Below are positions 42,358 through 51,427 of a stretch of DNA of 64,000 nucleotides, in pieces. The stretch's first letter is position 1; the number at the start of each line of letters is the position of its first letter. The translations under genes were made by a program, and so were the position numbers. The notes beneath the pieces are model-generated. The model did no database searches, was not told where the DNA came from, and worked only from the letters and a program-made list of their open reading frames with translations. The DNA comes from Bog-473 sp963743785 (GTDB lineage Bacteria; Actinomycetota; Acidimicrobiia; Acidimicrobiales; RAAP-2), in assembly GCA_963743785.1 (NCBI GenBank), contig CAVURD010000028.1, forward strand, positions 62,001-126,000, read 5' to 3'.

Positions 42358-42672
42358 ATATGGCACGCCAAACCAACCGAACGTGGCCTGGCTACGCCAA
42401 TGAAGGGCTTGTGTCTTCGAACAGGCGAACCACTCAGGTTGGCGTCCACTTTGGTTGGGTTGAACTGATCAACCTGCATGCGTCATCGGAGTCAGTCCGG
42501 CCGTCCACTTTACTTCGCGTTCAAGTTGCTCGGTCTTTGACGAGTCGGGTTCTCCCGTTCGCCGGAGCTGCCCAAGGAGGTGGGATACCACTCGCTCCGC
42601 CTACGTGCGCCGCCAGGCCATGCCGTACCGACGGTGCCAGAGTCCGGCCGAGACGAGCGGTGCGGAGCCACA
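42358..42672. other. intergenic, nothing clear
   Basis: About 315 bases after the flavin reductase-like gene with no supportable gene. Confidence 0.4.
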
Positions 42673-43047
42673 GTGAAGGAGCCGGCCATCGGGCGAAGCG
42701 ACGGCGAGGAGACTGAAGCTGCGCCCGGCGTCCTAGTGCTCCCGCCAAGCGTTGAGCAGGAGCGCGACGGCAGCGACGATTCGCTCGGCAGTCTGGGGCG
42801 GCCGTTTGATCGCCGATCCGCCTTCTTCATCGGGCTTTCGGGGGCTTTCGGGGTCGCTGTCGCCTATGTCCTCTTTCGGGGGCTGTCGGACGTATCGAGC
42901 GTGCTCGTCATCATTGGCGTCGCCCTGTTCATTGCTATCGGGCTGAGTCACCAAGCAGTACGTCGCCTATGCCCAGCCGTTCGGAATTACGCCGGGACGA
43001 GTTCCACCTTCTGCCACAGCGTGATTGAACGGGCGGTTGCCCGCTGA
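42673..43047 (+). pseudogene. AI-2E-type transporter, N-terminal remnant
   Basis: From GTG 42673 an acidic leader is followed by RPFDRRSAFFIGLSGAFGVAVAYVLFRGLSDVSSVLVIIGVALFIAIGLSHQAVRRL, the first two membrane helices of an AI-2E family (TqsA/YdiK-like) protein. After that the sequence loses similarity and stops. The usual 340-residue protein is cut to about a third. No remaining portion is visible downstream. Confidence 0.55.
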
Positions 43048-43212
43048 GCGTTGTCAATATCCCCGCCGCCACCTACCTGTCCCGATGCGGTACAACGTCG
43101 GAGAGCGGACCGGCTCGGCGGTCTCCTCCACGAGTACGAACTGGCCGCGGGAGGTCATCCGGTGCACTCAGCGGGATTTCGTCGGTGTGAGGCTTGCGGT
43201 AAGAGCTCAAGG

Positions 43213-44316
43213 TCAGAGTGGGCCCCAGGTCGTGACCATGGCGATGAGCTCGGACGCGACCCAAAAGCGACGGGGTCGGCCCGGTCCCGCGGTCGCCTTG
43301 TCGTTTGGCTCGAGGATGCTTCGCTCAGCCAGCGTGGCGAGAGCAGCCCGCGCTGCACGCTCTGACACTGCGACGCGCTTCGCGACCAGTTCCGAGGAGA
43401 CGACGGGGTGCTCGATCAAGACGGGGAGCACTAGCCGAGCCGTGGCGTCGGCGCGCAGGTCATGGATGCGCCCGCTCCAGTCATCCAGGAGCTGTTCGGA
43501 GCGCAGCATCAACCCTTGGGCGGCCTCGCTCGAATACTGAAGTTCAGCCGCAAGCCATTCGACCCACGGGTCGAGCTCGCCGTGGCGGAACCTGGTCATG
43601 CCGGCCAGGTACCCCCCGGGGTCTCGGGCAATGAAGACGCTGACGGGGGGCGGGACCGCGATCCCGGTGCGGTGGGCAAGGACCCAGCCGATCAGGATCC
43701 GTCCGATACGGCCGTTGCCGTCGCCGTAGGGGTGAATGGTCTCGAACTGGGCATGGGCGACTGCCGCCTGGGTGACTGGGTCCACCCACTCGGCGTTTAC
43801 GAAGCCGACGAGGTCGACCATGAGGTCCTCGACCCGCTGAGGTGGGGGAGGGACGAAGGAGGCGCTGCGCGGTGAGGTTCCACCGATCCAGGACTGGGCC
43901 GTGCGAAAGGCGCCGACCATCTCCTCAGGCAGGCGACCCGTCGGGCCCATGAGGCGCCGATGCCACTCGTGGATATCTTCGATGGTGAGGTTGCGCTCGG
44001 CCCCATCGAGCGCGTAGCGCACAGCGGTGAGGTTGTCGGCCACCCAGGCGGCAGTGGCGTTCGAGGTGTCGCCGATCTCGGCCGCAGCGACATCGGTGAG
44101 AGGGGTGCGCACACCTTCGATGTACGAGGACGCCACCCCCTCCGCTCGGAGCAATAACAAGGCGAGCGGCTCAAAGCGGGCGGTGGCGCCGCCACTCGCC
44201 CGCACGGCCGCGATGGCTTGTTCGGTGCGGCGGGCGGTGCGAACACCGACCTCGAATTCCTGGCCGGTGAGGAGGTGCGGGACCCAGGCGCGGACTGGGG
44301 CGCCGTTCCACGTCAC
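43213..44316 (-). CDS. Fic family protein with C-terminal winged helix
   Basis: A 367-residue Fic protein. N-terminal helices contain the inhibitory-type SSYIEGVRTPL (S/TxxxE(G/N) motif); the core has FETIHPYGDGNGRIGRILIGW, the full HPFx(D/E)GNGRxxR active site for AMP transfer. The C-terminal block HPVVSSELVAKRVAVSERAARAALATLAERSILEP is a winged helix-turn-helix. Such proteins modify targets and often repress their own gene. GTG 44316 with GAGG upstream is preferred; ATG 44361 lies inside an operator. Two palindromic operators precede the gene. Confidence 0.85.
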   Translation of the reverse strand: MTWNGAPVRAWVPHLLTGQEFEVGVRTARRTEQAIAAVRASGGATARFEPLALLLLRAEGVASSYIEGVRTPLTDVAAAEIGDTSNATAAWVADNLTAVRYALDGAERNLTIEDIHEWHRRLMGPTGRLPEEMVGAFRTAQSWIGGTSPRSASFVPPPPQRVEDLMVDLVGFVNAEWVDPVTQAAVAHAQFETIHPYGDGNGRIGRILIGWVLAHRTGIAVPPPVSVFIARDPGGYLAGMTRFRHGELDPWVEWLAAELQYSSEAAQGLMLRSEQLLDDWSGRIHDLRADATARLVLPVLIEHPVVSSELVAKRVAVSERAARAALATLAERSILEPNDKATAGPGRPRRFWVASELIAMVTTWGPL

Positions 44317-44342
44317 GGTTTCCTCGTGACCTCGCTCCCTGC

Positions 44343-44410
44343 CTTCCGTTATTGGCACCATAACGGAAGAATAGCAGCAGAACCTTCCGTAATAGTCGGA
44401 ATTGCGGAAG
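44343..44410 (-). promoter_or_regulatory. tandem palindromic operators of the Fic gene
   Basis: Operator 1: CTTCCGTTAT 44343-44352, 7 bases, ATAACGGAAG 44360-44369 (perfect). Operator 2: CTTCCGTAAT 44384-44393, 7 bases, ATTGCGGAAG 44401-44410 (9 of 10). Centres are 41 bases apart, about four helical turns. The pair lies just upstream of the GTG start; the winged helix of the Fic protein is the obvious candidate ligand. Confidence 0.8.
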
Positions 44411-44507
44411 TTGGCAGTGACCACCGATTGGCCGCCTGACTAGGAGGGATGGATTTTCGGCACCCACACCTTCTGATTGTTCGTGCGATTCCAGCACTGC
44501 TAAGCGG

Positions 44508-45675
44508 TCACGCGGACTCTTTCACGCAGTGGTTCTGCCGACCTTCCAGGCCAGCGGGAGCCGACCTGGAGATCTGTGAGTCATCACCCAAAGCGGTGCG
44601 CCAAGCTGCTTCGAGATGACCTGCTGCCTGCGCATCCAAGCTCGGGAGGAGGTACGCGTAACGGTCGAGGGTGACCTGGATGCTGGAATGCCCGAACCGT
44701 TGCTGTATCTGCTTTGGGTGGGCACCTAGATCGGCCAACATGGCAGCGGCACTATGGCGGAGGTCGTGAAACCGCAGATCGGGGACCAATCCCGCTCGGT
44801 GCACCGCCGGCTTGAAGTGTCGGCGATAGAAGTTGCGGCGCAGCAGATCGCCTCGGGCCGAGCTGAACGTGTGTGATCCGTTGGACGGATACCGCTCGAG
44901 ATGATCCGCCAATAGCTTGGACAGGAAGCTCGGGATCGATACGGTGCGTATCCTTCCCGTCCGTGTCGGACCGACCTCGACGTGGCCGTTCGTCTCAGTC
45001 AGCGCCTCCACGACGGTAATGGCGTTGCTGGAAAGGTCGAGCTGGGGGACCTTGAGGGCGGCGAGTTCGCCCCAGCGCATGCCTGTGTACCCAGCGGTGT
45101 AGAGCAGCGCTCGGTACCGCCCGTCGATAGCGTCGGCCAAGCGAGCCAGCTCTGAGGGACTCAGGATATGTTGCTGGAGGCGGCTGATCTGGCGGGGAGG
45201 GCGAATGTCTCGACAGGGGTTCCGTCCGATCAGCCCATCGATCTCCGCCGAGGCCAAGATCCGGGCGAACACCGCGGTAGATGCCGGTCGTATAAGTGGG
45301 GGAGAGCTCCGCGGCAGCCAATGCGGCCAGAAAGTCCCGGACGTGAGCCGGTCGGATATCGGCGAGGGGCCGATCCCCGAGAGCGGGGAGGATGTAGCGG
45401 TGCAGGCGGGAGTCGATGTTGATCAGGGTTCCCGACCGGAGGTCGACCAACGAGCGTCGCCACGTCGTGGTGTAAGTGCGGAGATCGGTGCTGACCGTCC
45501 TTCGGGCCACTCCGCAGCCCGGCTCTTCTTTTGTTTCGAGGGCGACGAGGAAACGGCGGCCTTCGCCCTTGGACGACCAGGTCTTGGTCCGTTGACGCCC
45601 GGACCGATCCCGATATCGGGCTTGCCATCCTTTCCCCCGTGGATCCCGCCTTACCGACCCCATCGGAGGCTCCAT
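44508..45675 (-). pseudogene. tyrosine integrase, frameshifted
   Basis: N-terminal half (GSVRRDPRGKGWQARYRDRSGRQRTKTW, an arm-binding AP2-like block) is in one frame and the catalytic half (VFARILASAEIDGLIGRNP onward) in the next; removing one G near 45272 joins them as IYRVFAR. Catalytic residues are intact: YTGMRWGELAALK (Arg), FHDLRHSAAAM (His-x-x-Arg), QRFGHSSIQVTLDRYAYL (His, Tyr). A phage- or ICE-type integrase. A tRNA-Gly 3' fragment lies 370 bases upstream. Confidence 0.85.
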
Positions 45676-46047
45676 CTTCTGTCAGCGATGACGGTGCGCG
45701 CCGAGAGGTCGGATACCGGCGGCGGGCATGGGTGTATGGACGTGGGCATGTTCCTGGTCATGGAGAGTGACGCGTTGGCGTCTGTACACCACACCTCAGC
45801 TCGGACGCATAAGCAAGGGGGCAACGGACGGCGTTGTACCCGTGGCGCATACGCAGTGGAGACGCCGTCGCCATCGGGGTGGGTTTGTGGTGCACGTGGT
45901 ACAAGATCTGTGCGTACGGTGCACCACAGCGGTACCACACGAGGAGGACAAAAGCGGTCACCTGTGGTCAGCTATGGTCGAGCCAAAAGGGCGAATGAGC
46001 TGGGTTGATCCGTATTTCTGCAGGTCAATGCCCGAGGTCGAAACCCA
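45676..46047. other. integrase upstream region
   Basis: No supportable gene; holds the paired inverted boxes at 45886-45938. Confidence 0.5.
45886..45938. repeat. paired inverted boxes near the integrase
   Basis: TGTGGTGCAC at 45886-45895 is followed at once by GTGGTAC; their complements GTGCACCACA (45919-45928) and GTACCAC (45932-45938) follow in the same left-right order. Perfect over both boxes. Possible integrase arm-type or excisionase sites. Confidence 0.5.
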
Positions 46048-46092
46048 TTGCCAAGGTGAGGGTCGCGGGTTCGAATCCCGTCATCCGCTCCA
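46048..46092 (+). other. tRNA-Gly(GCC) 3' fragment, probable attachment site
   Basis: 45 bases correspond to the 3' part of a tRNA-Gly: anticodon loop TTGCCAA with GCC, stem half GGTGA, variable loop, T-arm GCGGG-TTCGAAT-CCCGT, acceptor strand CATCCGC and TCCA. The bases before it do not pair to complete the anticodon stem or D-arm, so it is not a functional tRNA. A 3' tRNA copy next to integrases is the classic result of integration into a tRNA gene. Confidence 0.8.
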
Positions 46093-46140
46093 AAGAGCCG
46101 CAGGTCAAGCAAACATTCCGACAGCCTCTCGTCTTTCGCT

Positions 46141-46170
46141 TGCCCATCATCTGCCCATCGCTTGCCCATC
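46141..46170. repeat. three TGCCCATC direct repeats, 11-base period
   Basis: TGCCCATC begins at 46141, 46152 and 46163. The constant 11-base step puts each copy on the same helix face. Located between the tRNA-Gly fragment and the 3' end of the second integrase, as expected of arm-type integrase sites. Nearby, GGTGAGGGTC of the tRNA fragment recurs at 46228-46237. Confidence 0.6.
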
Positions 46171-46286
46171 ACGGCGGATGACCCTCACTCCGATTGGGTG
46201 AGGCTCTTCTGAGCTTTCACTGATAGAGGTGAGGGTCAGCCGAGCATCGGTCGAAGAAATCGGCTCTCGCCGTTCGTCTGGGCGTC

Positions 46287-47459
46287 TCATGACGCAACCG
46301 GCTGACCTGGGGCTTTCCAGGGGCATCGTGCCCTGTGCAGAATGCCGCCGAGAACCTCAGCGGCGACGCCGTCACCGCCCGGGACGGCGTGGGCATAGAC
46401 GTTCAGGGTGGTCGATGTTCTCGCATGGCTGAGGCGGGCTGACACCGTCGTGATGGGGACGCCAGCGGTCAGCATTGTGGTTGCCATGAAGTGGCGAAGA
46501 TCATGCAGCCGACAGTCCACCTTCGCTTCTCGGCGATAGGCGATGAACCGCTTGGTCACCCAGTTCGGTGGCCAAGGAGTCCCGCCGTCCTCAGAAAATA
46601 CGAAGCTCAAACGATCAATGGCGACTCCGGATCGGTGTCCCCGTTTCATCGCCCGGTCGTAGTGAGAGGCCAGGATCTCGAGACTGTTGGCGTCGAGACT
46701 CACTCGATAGGTACGGCCGGTCTTCGTCGGGCGTAATACAGGACCCCCTTTGGCATCAAGGAGCGCTCGAAGGAAGCCGATCTGTCCTCGCCCGAGGTCG
46801 ACGTCTCCCCGACGCAGCGCCCCGAGCTGGCTCCGACGGGCTCCTGTCGAGACGGCGATCGCCAAGAAGGTATGAAAATCAGGATCGACACCGGCGACGT
46901 GAGAGAGCAGACGGACGACCTCGTCGGGACTGGGGGGATAGATCGGTGCCGGCTCACACGACGGCGGCGACGCCGTGCCGGCCGGATTGACCCAAATCCA
47001 TTCCCAGCGAAGGGCTTGGGCGAGTGCCCGGTGGAGCACGACATGGATCCGGTGCACCGTACCGGGCGAGAGCGGCTGGCCGTCGCGTCCACCACTCTGG
47101 CGTAGTTCGCCATAGAGGGCGTCGATGTCCTCGGTGCGAAGTGTGGCCACCTTCAGGTGTCCGAGACGAGGTGCCAGATGGCGATCGATGACGCTCTTCG
47201 TCTGACGTGCCGTCGTTGGTGACCAGTTCGGTGACAGCGCCGCATACCAGTTGTCGAGAAGATTGGCGACGGTCGCCTGAGCGGTCATCCGGGGTGGATA
47301 GTCGAGGCGAGCGGCGAACTCGACAAGCGCCCGCTGAGCAGCGCGGCGGGTCCCCTTCGTAGTGGCGCTCCTCCACCTTCGTTTGCCGGTGTCGGGATCG
47401 GTCCCGGCGTAGACCCTCAACTCCCAGCTGTCGCCTCTCTTGCGCATTGATCCTGGCAT
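46287..47459 (-). CDS. tyrosine recombinase/phage integrase
   Basis: A 390-residue integrase. N-terminal strand-rich block (MPGSMRKRGDSWELRVYAGTDPDTGKRRWRS) is the arm-binding domain; a SAM-like core-binding domain follows (TVANLLDNWYAALSPNW). Catalytic residues: STGARRSQLGALR (Arg), LHDLRHFMATTML (His-x-x-Arg), RLSHARTSTTLNVYAHA (His, Tyr). No frame break. Its 3' end points toward the tRNA-Gly fragment 195 bases away, so it may be the enzyme that used that site. Confidence 0.92.
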   Translation of the reverse strand: MPGSMRKRGDSWELRVYAGTDPDTGKRRWRSATTKGTRRAAQRALVEFAARLDYPPRMTAQATVANLLDNWYAALSPNWSPTTARQTKSVIDRHLAPRLGHLKVATLRTEDIDALYGELRQSGGRDGQPLSPGTVHRIHVVLHRALAQALRWEWIWVNPAGTASPPSCEPAPIYPPSPDEVVRLLSHVAGVDPDFHTFLAIAVSTGARRSQLGALRRGDVDLGRGQIGFLRALLDAKGGPVLRPTKTGRTYRVSLDANSLEILASHYDRAMKRGHRSGVAIDRLSFVFSEDGGTPWPPNWVTKRFIAYRREAKVDCRLHDLRHFMATTMLTAGVPITTVSARLSHARTSTTLNVYAHAVPGGDGVAAEVLGGILHRARCPWKAPGQPVAS

Positions 47460-47779
47460 CGCTCCTCCTCATTTTCGATCGCCCGAGCCTCGACGTGCTC
47501 GGAAGGATCAAGCGTTGCCCGCCGTTCTGGATTCGCGCCAAGAATCGGCAGGGAGCCGAGCGGGGGTCTCTGGCGAGTCGCCAACCATTGACTTCGAATG
47601 GTGTGATCCGCGAATATCGGGTGGGTCGACATCTCTTAAGCGGTGTGAGGACCCACCCGGTATCGGCACTTCTCGCCCGGTCCAGATGGATAGGCGCCAC
47701 GTCCGGTATCGACAATTCTCGGCGGCATCGACTTCTGTTTCGCGGTGCCCCCCGAACGGCACCGTGGGGGAAGCAACAA
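47460..47779. other. intergenic, nothing clear
   Basis: About 320 bases upstream of the integrase; no gene such as an excisionase can be supported. Confidence 0.4.
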
Positions 47780-48022
47780 TCAATGATCCCACGTGACTTC
47801 GATGTGATGACGAGCGGCGCCGAGCGCCGCAGCTACCGCCACCTTGTACCTGTTGCCGACATCATCCCGACCGTGAAGAGGAGAGATGTCAGACCGAACC
47901 GTGACAAAGATGATGTCTCCCCAACCCGTGCGCATGTCAATGCCAGTCAGGACATTTTGCCCTTCGGCAGGGAGCGCTTCGGACAGTCCCAAAAGAACGC
48001 GTCTCGTTAGGTCGGGGTTCAT
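47780..48022 (-). CDS. hypothetical protein
   Basis: An 80-residue soluble protein (MNPDLTRRVLLGLSEALPAEG, a strand region GDIIFVTVRSDISPLHG, and a C-terminal helix VAVAAALGAARHHIEVTW). Composition is protein-like, but there is no ribosome binding site and no family recognised. Divergent from the GNAT-AAA gene. Confidence 0.4.
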   Translation of the reverse strand: MNPDLTRRVLLGLSEALPAEGQNVLTGIDMRTGWGDIIFVTVRSDISPLHGRDDVGNRYKVAVAAALGAARHHIEVTWDH

Positions 48023-48309
48023 GAAATGACCACAGCAATACGATAATTCCCCCGCATGGAGGTCGTTAGGGCCATAAGTCCCAAGTCAATATCCCCAAGG
48101 CCGTGCCCCATTCGCCGGGATTGGGCCCGTTCCGCACGAGTGGGCACCCCTTGGGTTCAACCTGTCCGCTGGACGAACTTTCCAAGCTGGGGCGTACCTG
48201 CCTTTGAGCTGGCACTCTCTGGCCGCTTACGACCGTCTATGACACACCGCGACCGTTTGCTCGATTCGGGGTGGCACCACGCTGGGCCTCAACAAGCAAG
48301 ACTAGACGC

Positions 48310-49573
48310 GTGACGCAGGGATGGCGCGTACAGCGAGTGGACCACCGGGATCCATTGGCTCCCGTGGAGGATATCGTGCGCCTCATCGACGTGGCCGGCA
48401 CGGCCACGGCCGCCGCCTATAGCCGCAGCGACGCGGTCCAGGCGCTCAACGAACACCAGCCGGCCGCCGTGGCATTCTCGTCGGGCCAACTTGTTGGCGT
48501 CGCCATCGCGCGTATGGCCGGTCGCGATGCTCATCTGCTGGCCCTCGCCCTGCACCCGAGTTGGCGGAACCGGGGCATCGGCTCTGCGCTGCTTCGCGAA
48601 CTTGACCAGGAGGCGATCCATCACGGCGCCCTCCGCATGCTGGCTCTGGTCGAGGCGGGTCAAGTCGGGGAGGTCGCGTTCGCGCACCAAGGCTTCGACC
48701 GGATTGACGGGCTCCACTTCTACATCAGGTCTGCCTCCATGGTGCCTGAGGAGCTCGAGATCGTGGAGCGCTACGGCGGCCACTTCCCGGCAGTGGGCCT
48801 GTGGCAAGAGATAAAAGGTTTCTCCACAACCAAGGAGCTCCTGGAGCGCCGGATCGTCGCTCCTCTGGCACATTCCGAGCTGGCGGACAGTGTCGGGCTC
48901 CGAGCGCCCGCGGCGGTGATGCTCTTCGGGCCACCCGGCACCGGCAAAACCTCATTTGCCCGTGCCATGGCGTCCCGACTTTCCTGGGCGTTCGTCGAGC
49001 TGCACCCCTCACTCCTGGGCCATGGCACCGCGGGCGCAGCGGCTCTCCGTGCCGCGCTGGAAGATCTCGCGCACGTGGACCGCTTGGTGTGTTTCCTCGA
49101 CGAGGCGGACGAGATCGCGTCGACCGCGCGCTAGCCGACCCGAGAGCCAGCCGATCGTCAACGAGCTGCTCAAGGCGATTCCAGTTTTCAAGTCCCGCCC
49201 GGGTCGTCTCATGGTGATGGCAACAAACTCCATCGCCTCCATCGATCCAGCCATGCTCCGACCAGGACGCTTCGATCTCATCATCCCGATCGGCGCGCCC
49301 GACAGTGCAGGCCGTGCTGAGCTGGCGGCCGAGTTCCTGGAGGCGTGTGATGCCGAGGACATCGCCGAGCACACGGAGGGCTTCACGCCTGCCGACTTCG
49401 CGCTGGCCGCCCAGCGGGCTGCCCAGCTCGCCTTTGAGCGGGCGCTCGCCGGCGGTGCGCCTGCGGTTACATACGACGACTGCACCGACGCCGTGTCGCG
49501 GACGCGTCCCAGCGTCCACAAGGAAGCGGCCGCTGCTTTCGAAGAGGAAGCGGCCGCGTTCGCCAGGCTCTGA
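48310..49573 (+). pseudogene. GNAT acetyltransferase-AAA ATPase fusion, frameshifted
   Basis: Residues 1-150 form a GNAT domain (LVGVAIARMAGRDAHLLALALHPSWRNRGIGSALLREL holds the acetyl-CoA loop RNRGIGSA). From residue 180 comes an AAA+ module: MLFGPPGTGKTSFARAMA (Walker A), LVCFLDEADEIAST (Walker B). One extra base near 49124 then shifts the frame; the second part has VMATNSIASIDPAMLRPGRFDLIIPIG (sensor 1, arginine finger) and the C-terminal lid. The span is one base over a multiple of three. GTG 48310 is the likely start. Modelled as intact, it would be a 420-residue two-domain protein; function unknown. Confidence 0.75.
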
Positions 49574-50137
49574 TGTGATCTCCAGGTCCATCGACGGCGG
49601 GATCACCCTTCACGAGGACACCAAGCGGAGCAAGGTCCGACACAGAGCCGTTACTGGTGGCGAGAGCGAAAATAGGAGCAACGGACTCCATTCCAGGATG
49701 CTACGAGGGTCCCGTCCCAGTACGGGAATGCTTACGACCGTCGGGTAGGTAATGCCCCGATTCGCCGGGACCGTGGGACGGTGCGACCGATGGGTAGCCG
49801 GGAAATAGTGAGACAAACGAGCCGGCGGATTGTTCTCCTTTGTCCACGGATCGAGCCTTCGCACGGCGAGCGGCCAATTGAGCTAGCCGGCTGGCTGAGC
49901 GAGAAAAGGGCAATGTTGAAGCCTTGGAGGGTCGCCAGCAAGCCGTGCAGTCGGCACTGGTCAATAGCCCAGCAAATTCCGACCGGTCGGAACATCCAAA
50001 TAGGTCGGCTGGACTGACTGAGCGGCTCGACGCATCACAAATGGGATTGAAGAGGCGCTGGTGGTGGGGTTGTGTCAAGGTGACGAACCGACACTAGCAA
50101 GAGTCTCATCGTTGCCATATTGAGAGCGAGGACAGTC
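49574..50137. other. intergenic with partner-gene fragment
   Basis: No intact gene; contains the STAS-partner fragment at 49843-49985. Confidence 0.45.
49843..49985 (-). pseudogene. STAS-partner small protein, C-terminal fragment
   Basis: Minus strand reads IDQCRLHGLLATLQGFNIALFSLSQPA, then IGRSPCEGSIRG, nearly the same as the C-terminus of 54904-55152 (TDQCRLHGLLATLRDFNIELVSLNQ, LGRTRCVGSIRG). The DNA is also alignable. The N-terminal half is not recognisable and no STAS or LapA gene accompanies it. Confidence 0.65.
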
Positions 50138-51376
50138 GTGCCCTATCAGTTCAGCGACGAAGGCCTGGCCATTCATGCGGAGGTCCGTAGATTCTTGGCC
50201 GAGTACATCTACCCGAACGAGCAGCGGTACTACGCAGAGCTCGAAGAGGTCGGCCCCGACGGTTACCCGTCCGTTCTTGACGAGCTCAAGGCAGAGGCCA
50301 TGCTGCGTGGACTCTGGAACCTCTTCCTTCCCGACCTGGCTCCGGACCACCTCGGCGTGCGATTGTCGAATCTCGACTACGCCCCAGTCTCCGAGTTGCT
50401 CGGTCGGATCAGTTTCGCCTCTGAGGTCCTCAACTGCGCGGCGCCTGATACGGGGAACATGGAGATCCTGAACCTCTACGGGTCCGGCACTGTCAAGGCG
50501 CAATGGCTCGAACCGCTCTTGGCCGGAGAGATCCGCAGCGCGTTTTCAATGACCGAGCCAGATGTGGCCTCCTCTGATGCCACGAACATCGGCCTCTCCA
50601 TCGAACGCGATGGCAGGTTCTACGTTCTCAATGGCCGCAAGTGGTTCAGCTCGGGTGCTCGGGCCGAGCGGTGCAAAGTGCTCATCGTCATGGGCAAATC
50701 TAACCCGACCGCATCGCGGCATCTCCAGCAGTCGATGATCGTGGTCCCCAAGGACACCCCGGGCGTGTCAGTGGGACTCGATCCGCACGTGTTCGGCTAC
50801 GCGGATCGAGGCGGACACCCCGAGATCATCTACCACGACGTCCGAGTGCCGGCCGACCACCTGCTGGGTGAGGAGGGGAGTGGTTTCGCAATCTCTCAAG
50901 CTCGCCTTGGACCCGGGCGCATCCACCACTGCATGCGATCCATTGGGGTGGCCGAGCGGGCCCTTGAACTCATGGTCACCCGGTCGTTGGAACGCACGAC
51001 ATTCGGCACTAGCCTGGCCCACAAGGGTTTGATCCAGGACTGGATTGCCGAGTCACGCATCGACATCGACATGGCTCGTGAATACGTGCTGCGCGCAGCC
51101 CATCTGATGGACACCGTCGGGAATAAGTCGGCGGCCACGGAAATCGCCGGCATCAAAGTGGCCGTGCCGAACATCGCCCTCGAGGTCATCGACCGAGCCA
51201 TCCAGGTCCACGGGGCAGCCGGATTGACACAGTTCTTTCCGCTCGCCCACATGTATGCCCAGATGCGCGCGCTACGCATAGCCGACGGACCCGACGAGGT
51301 CCACAAGTTCACCATCGCCCGACGCGAGATCCTCAAACACCACCCGGGCTTCCGGATTAATCCGTTGATGGAATAG
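50138..51376 (+). CDS. acyl-CoA dehydrogenase
   Basis: A 412-residue acyl-CoA dehydrogenase, ACAD10/11-like in shape. AFSMTEPDVASSDATNIGLSIERDG is the FAD- and substrate-binding middle block, LGPGRIHHCMRSIGVAERALELM and ERTTFGTSLAHKGLIQDWIA belong to the C-terminal helical domain, QVHGAAGLTQFFPLAHMYAQMRALRIADGPDEVHKFTIARRE closes it. It oxidises an acyl-CoA to the 2-enoyl form, passing electrons to ETF. GTG 50138 has GAGG upstream and is preferred over TTG 50120. Next gene on the same strand is XRE-PPOX. Confidence 0.9.
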   Translation: MPYQFSDEGLAIHAEVRRFLAEYIYPNEQRYYAELEEVGPDGYPSVLDELKAEAMLRGLWNLFLPDLAPDHLGVRLSNLDYAPVSELLGRISFASEVLNCAAPDTGNMEILNLYGSGTVKAQWLEPLLAGEIRSAFSMTEPDVASSDATNIGLSIERDGRFYVLNGRKWFSSGARAERCKVLIVMGKSNPTASRHLQQSMIVVPKDTPGVSVGLDPHVFGYADRGGHPEIIYHDVRVPADHLLGEEGSGFAISQARLGPGRIHHCMRSIGVAERALELMVTRSLERTTFGTSLAHKGLIQDWIAESRIDIDMAREYVLRAAHLMDTVGNKSAATEIAGIKVAVPNIALEVIDRAIQVHGAAGLTQFFPLAHMYAQMRALRIADGPDEVHKFTIARREILKHHPGFRINPLME

Positions 51377-51427
51377 TCAGGACGTTCGGCCCTATGGACT
51401 CGTCGATCGACACGCCACACTGTTCAT

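Noticed and set aside
44361..44424. earlier ATG starts for the Fic gene
   Set aside because: They lie within the operators and lack a binding site; GTG 44316 has GAGG upstream.
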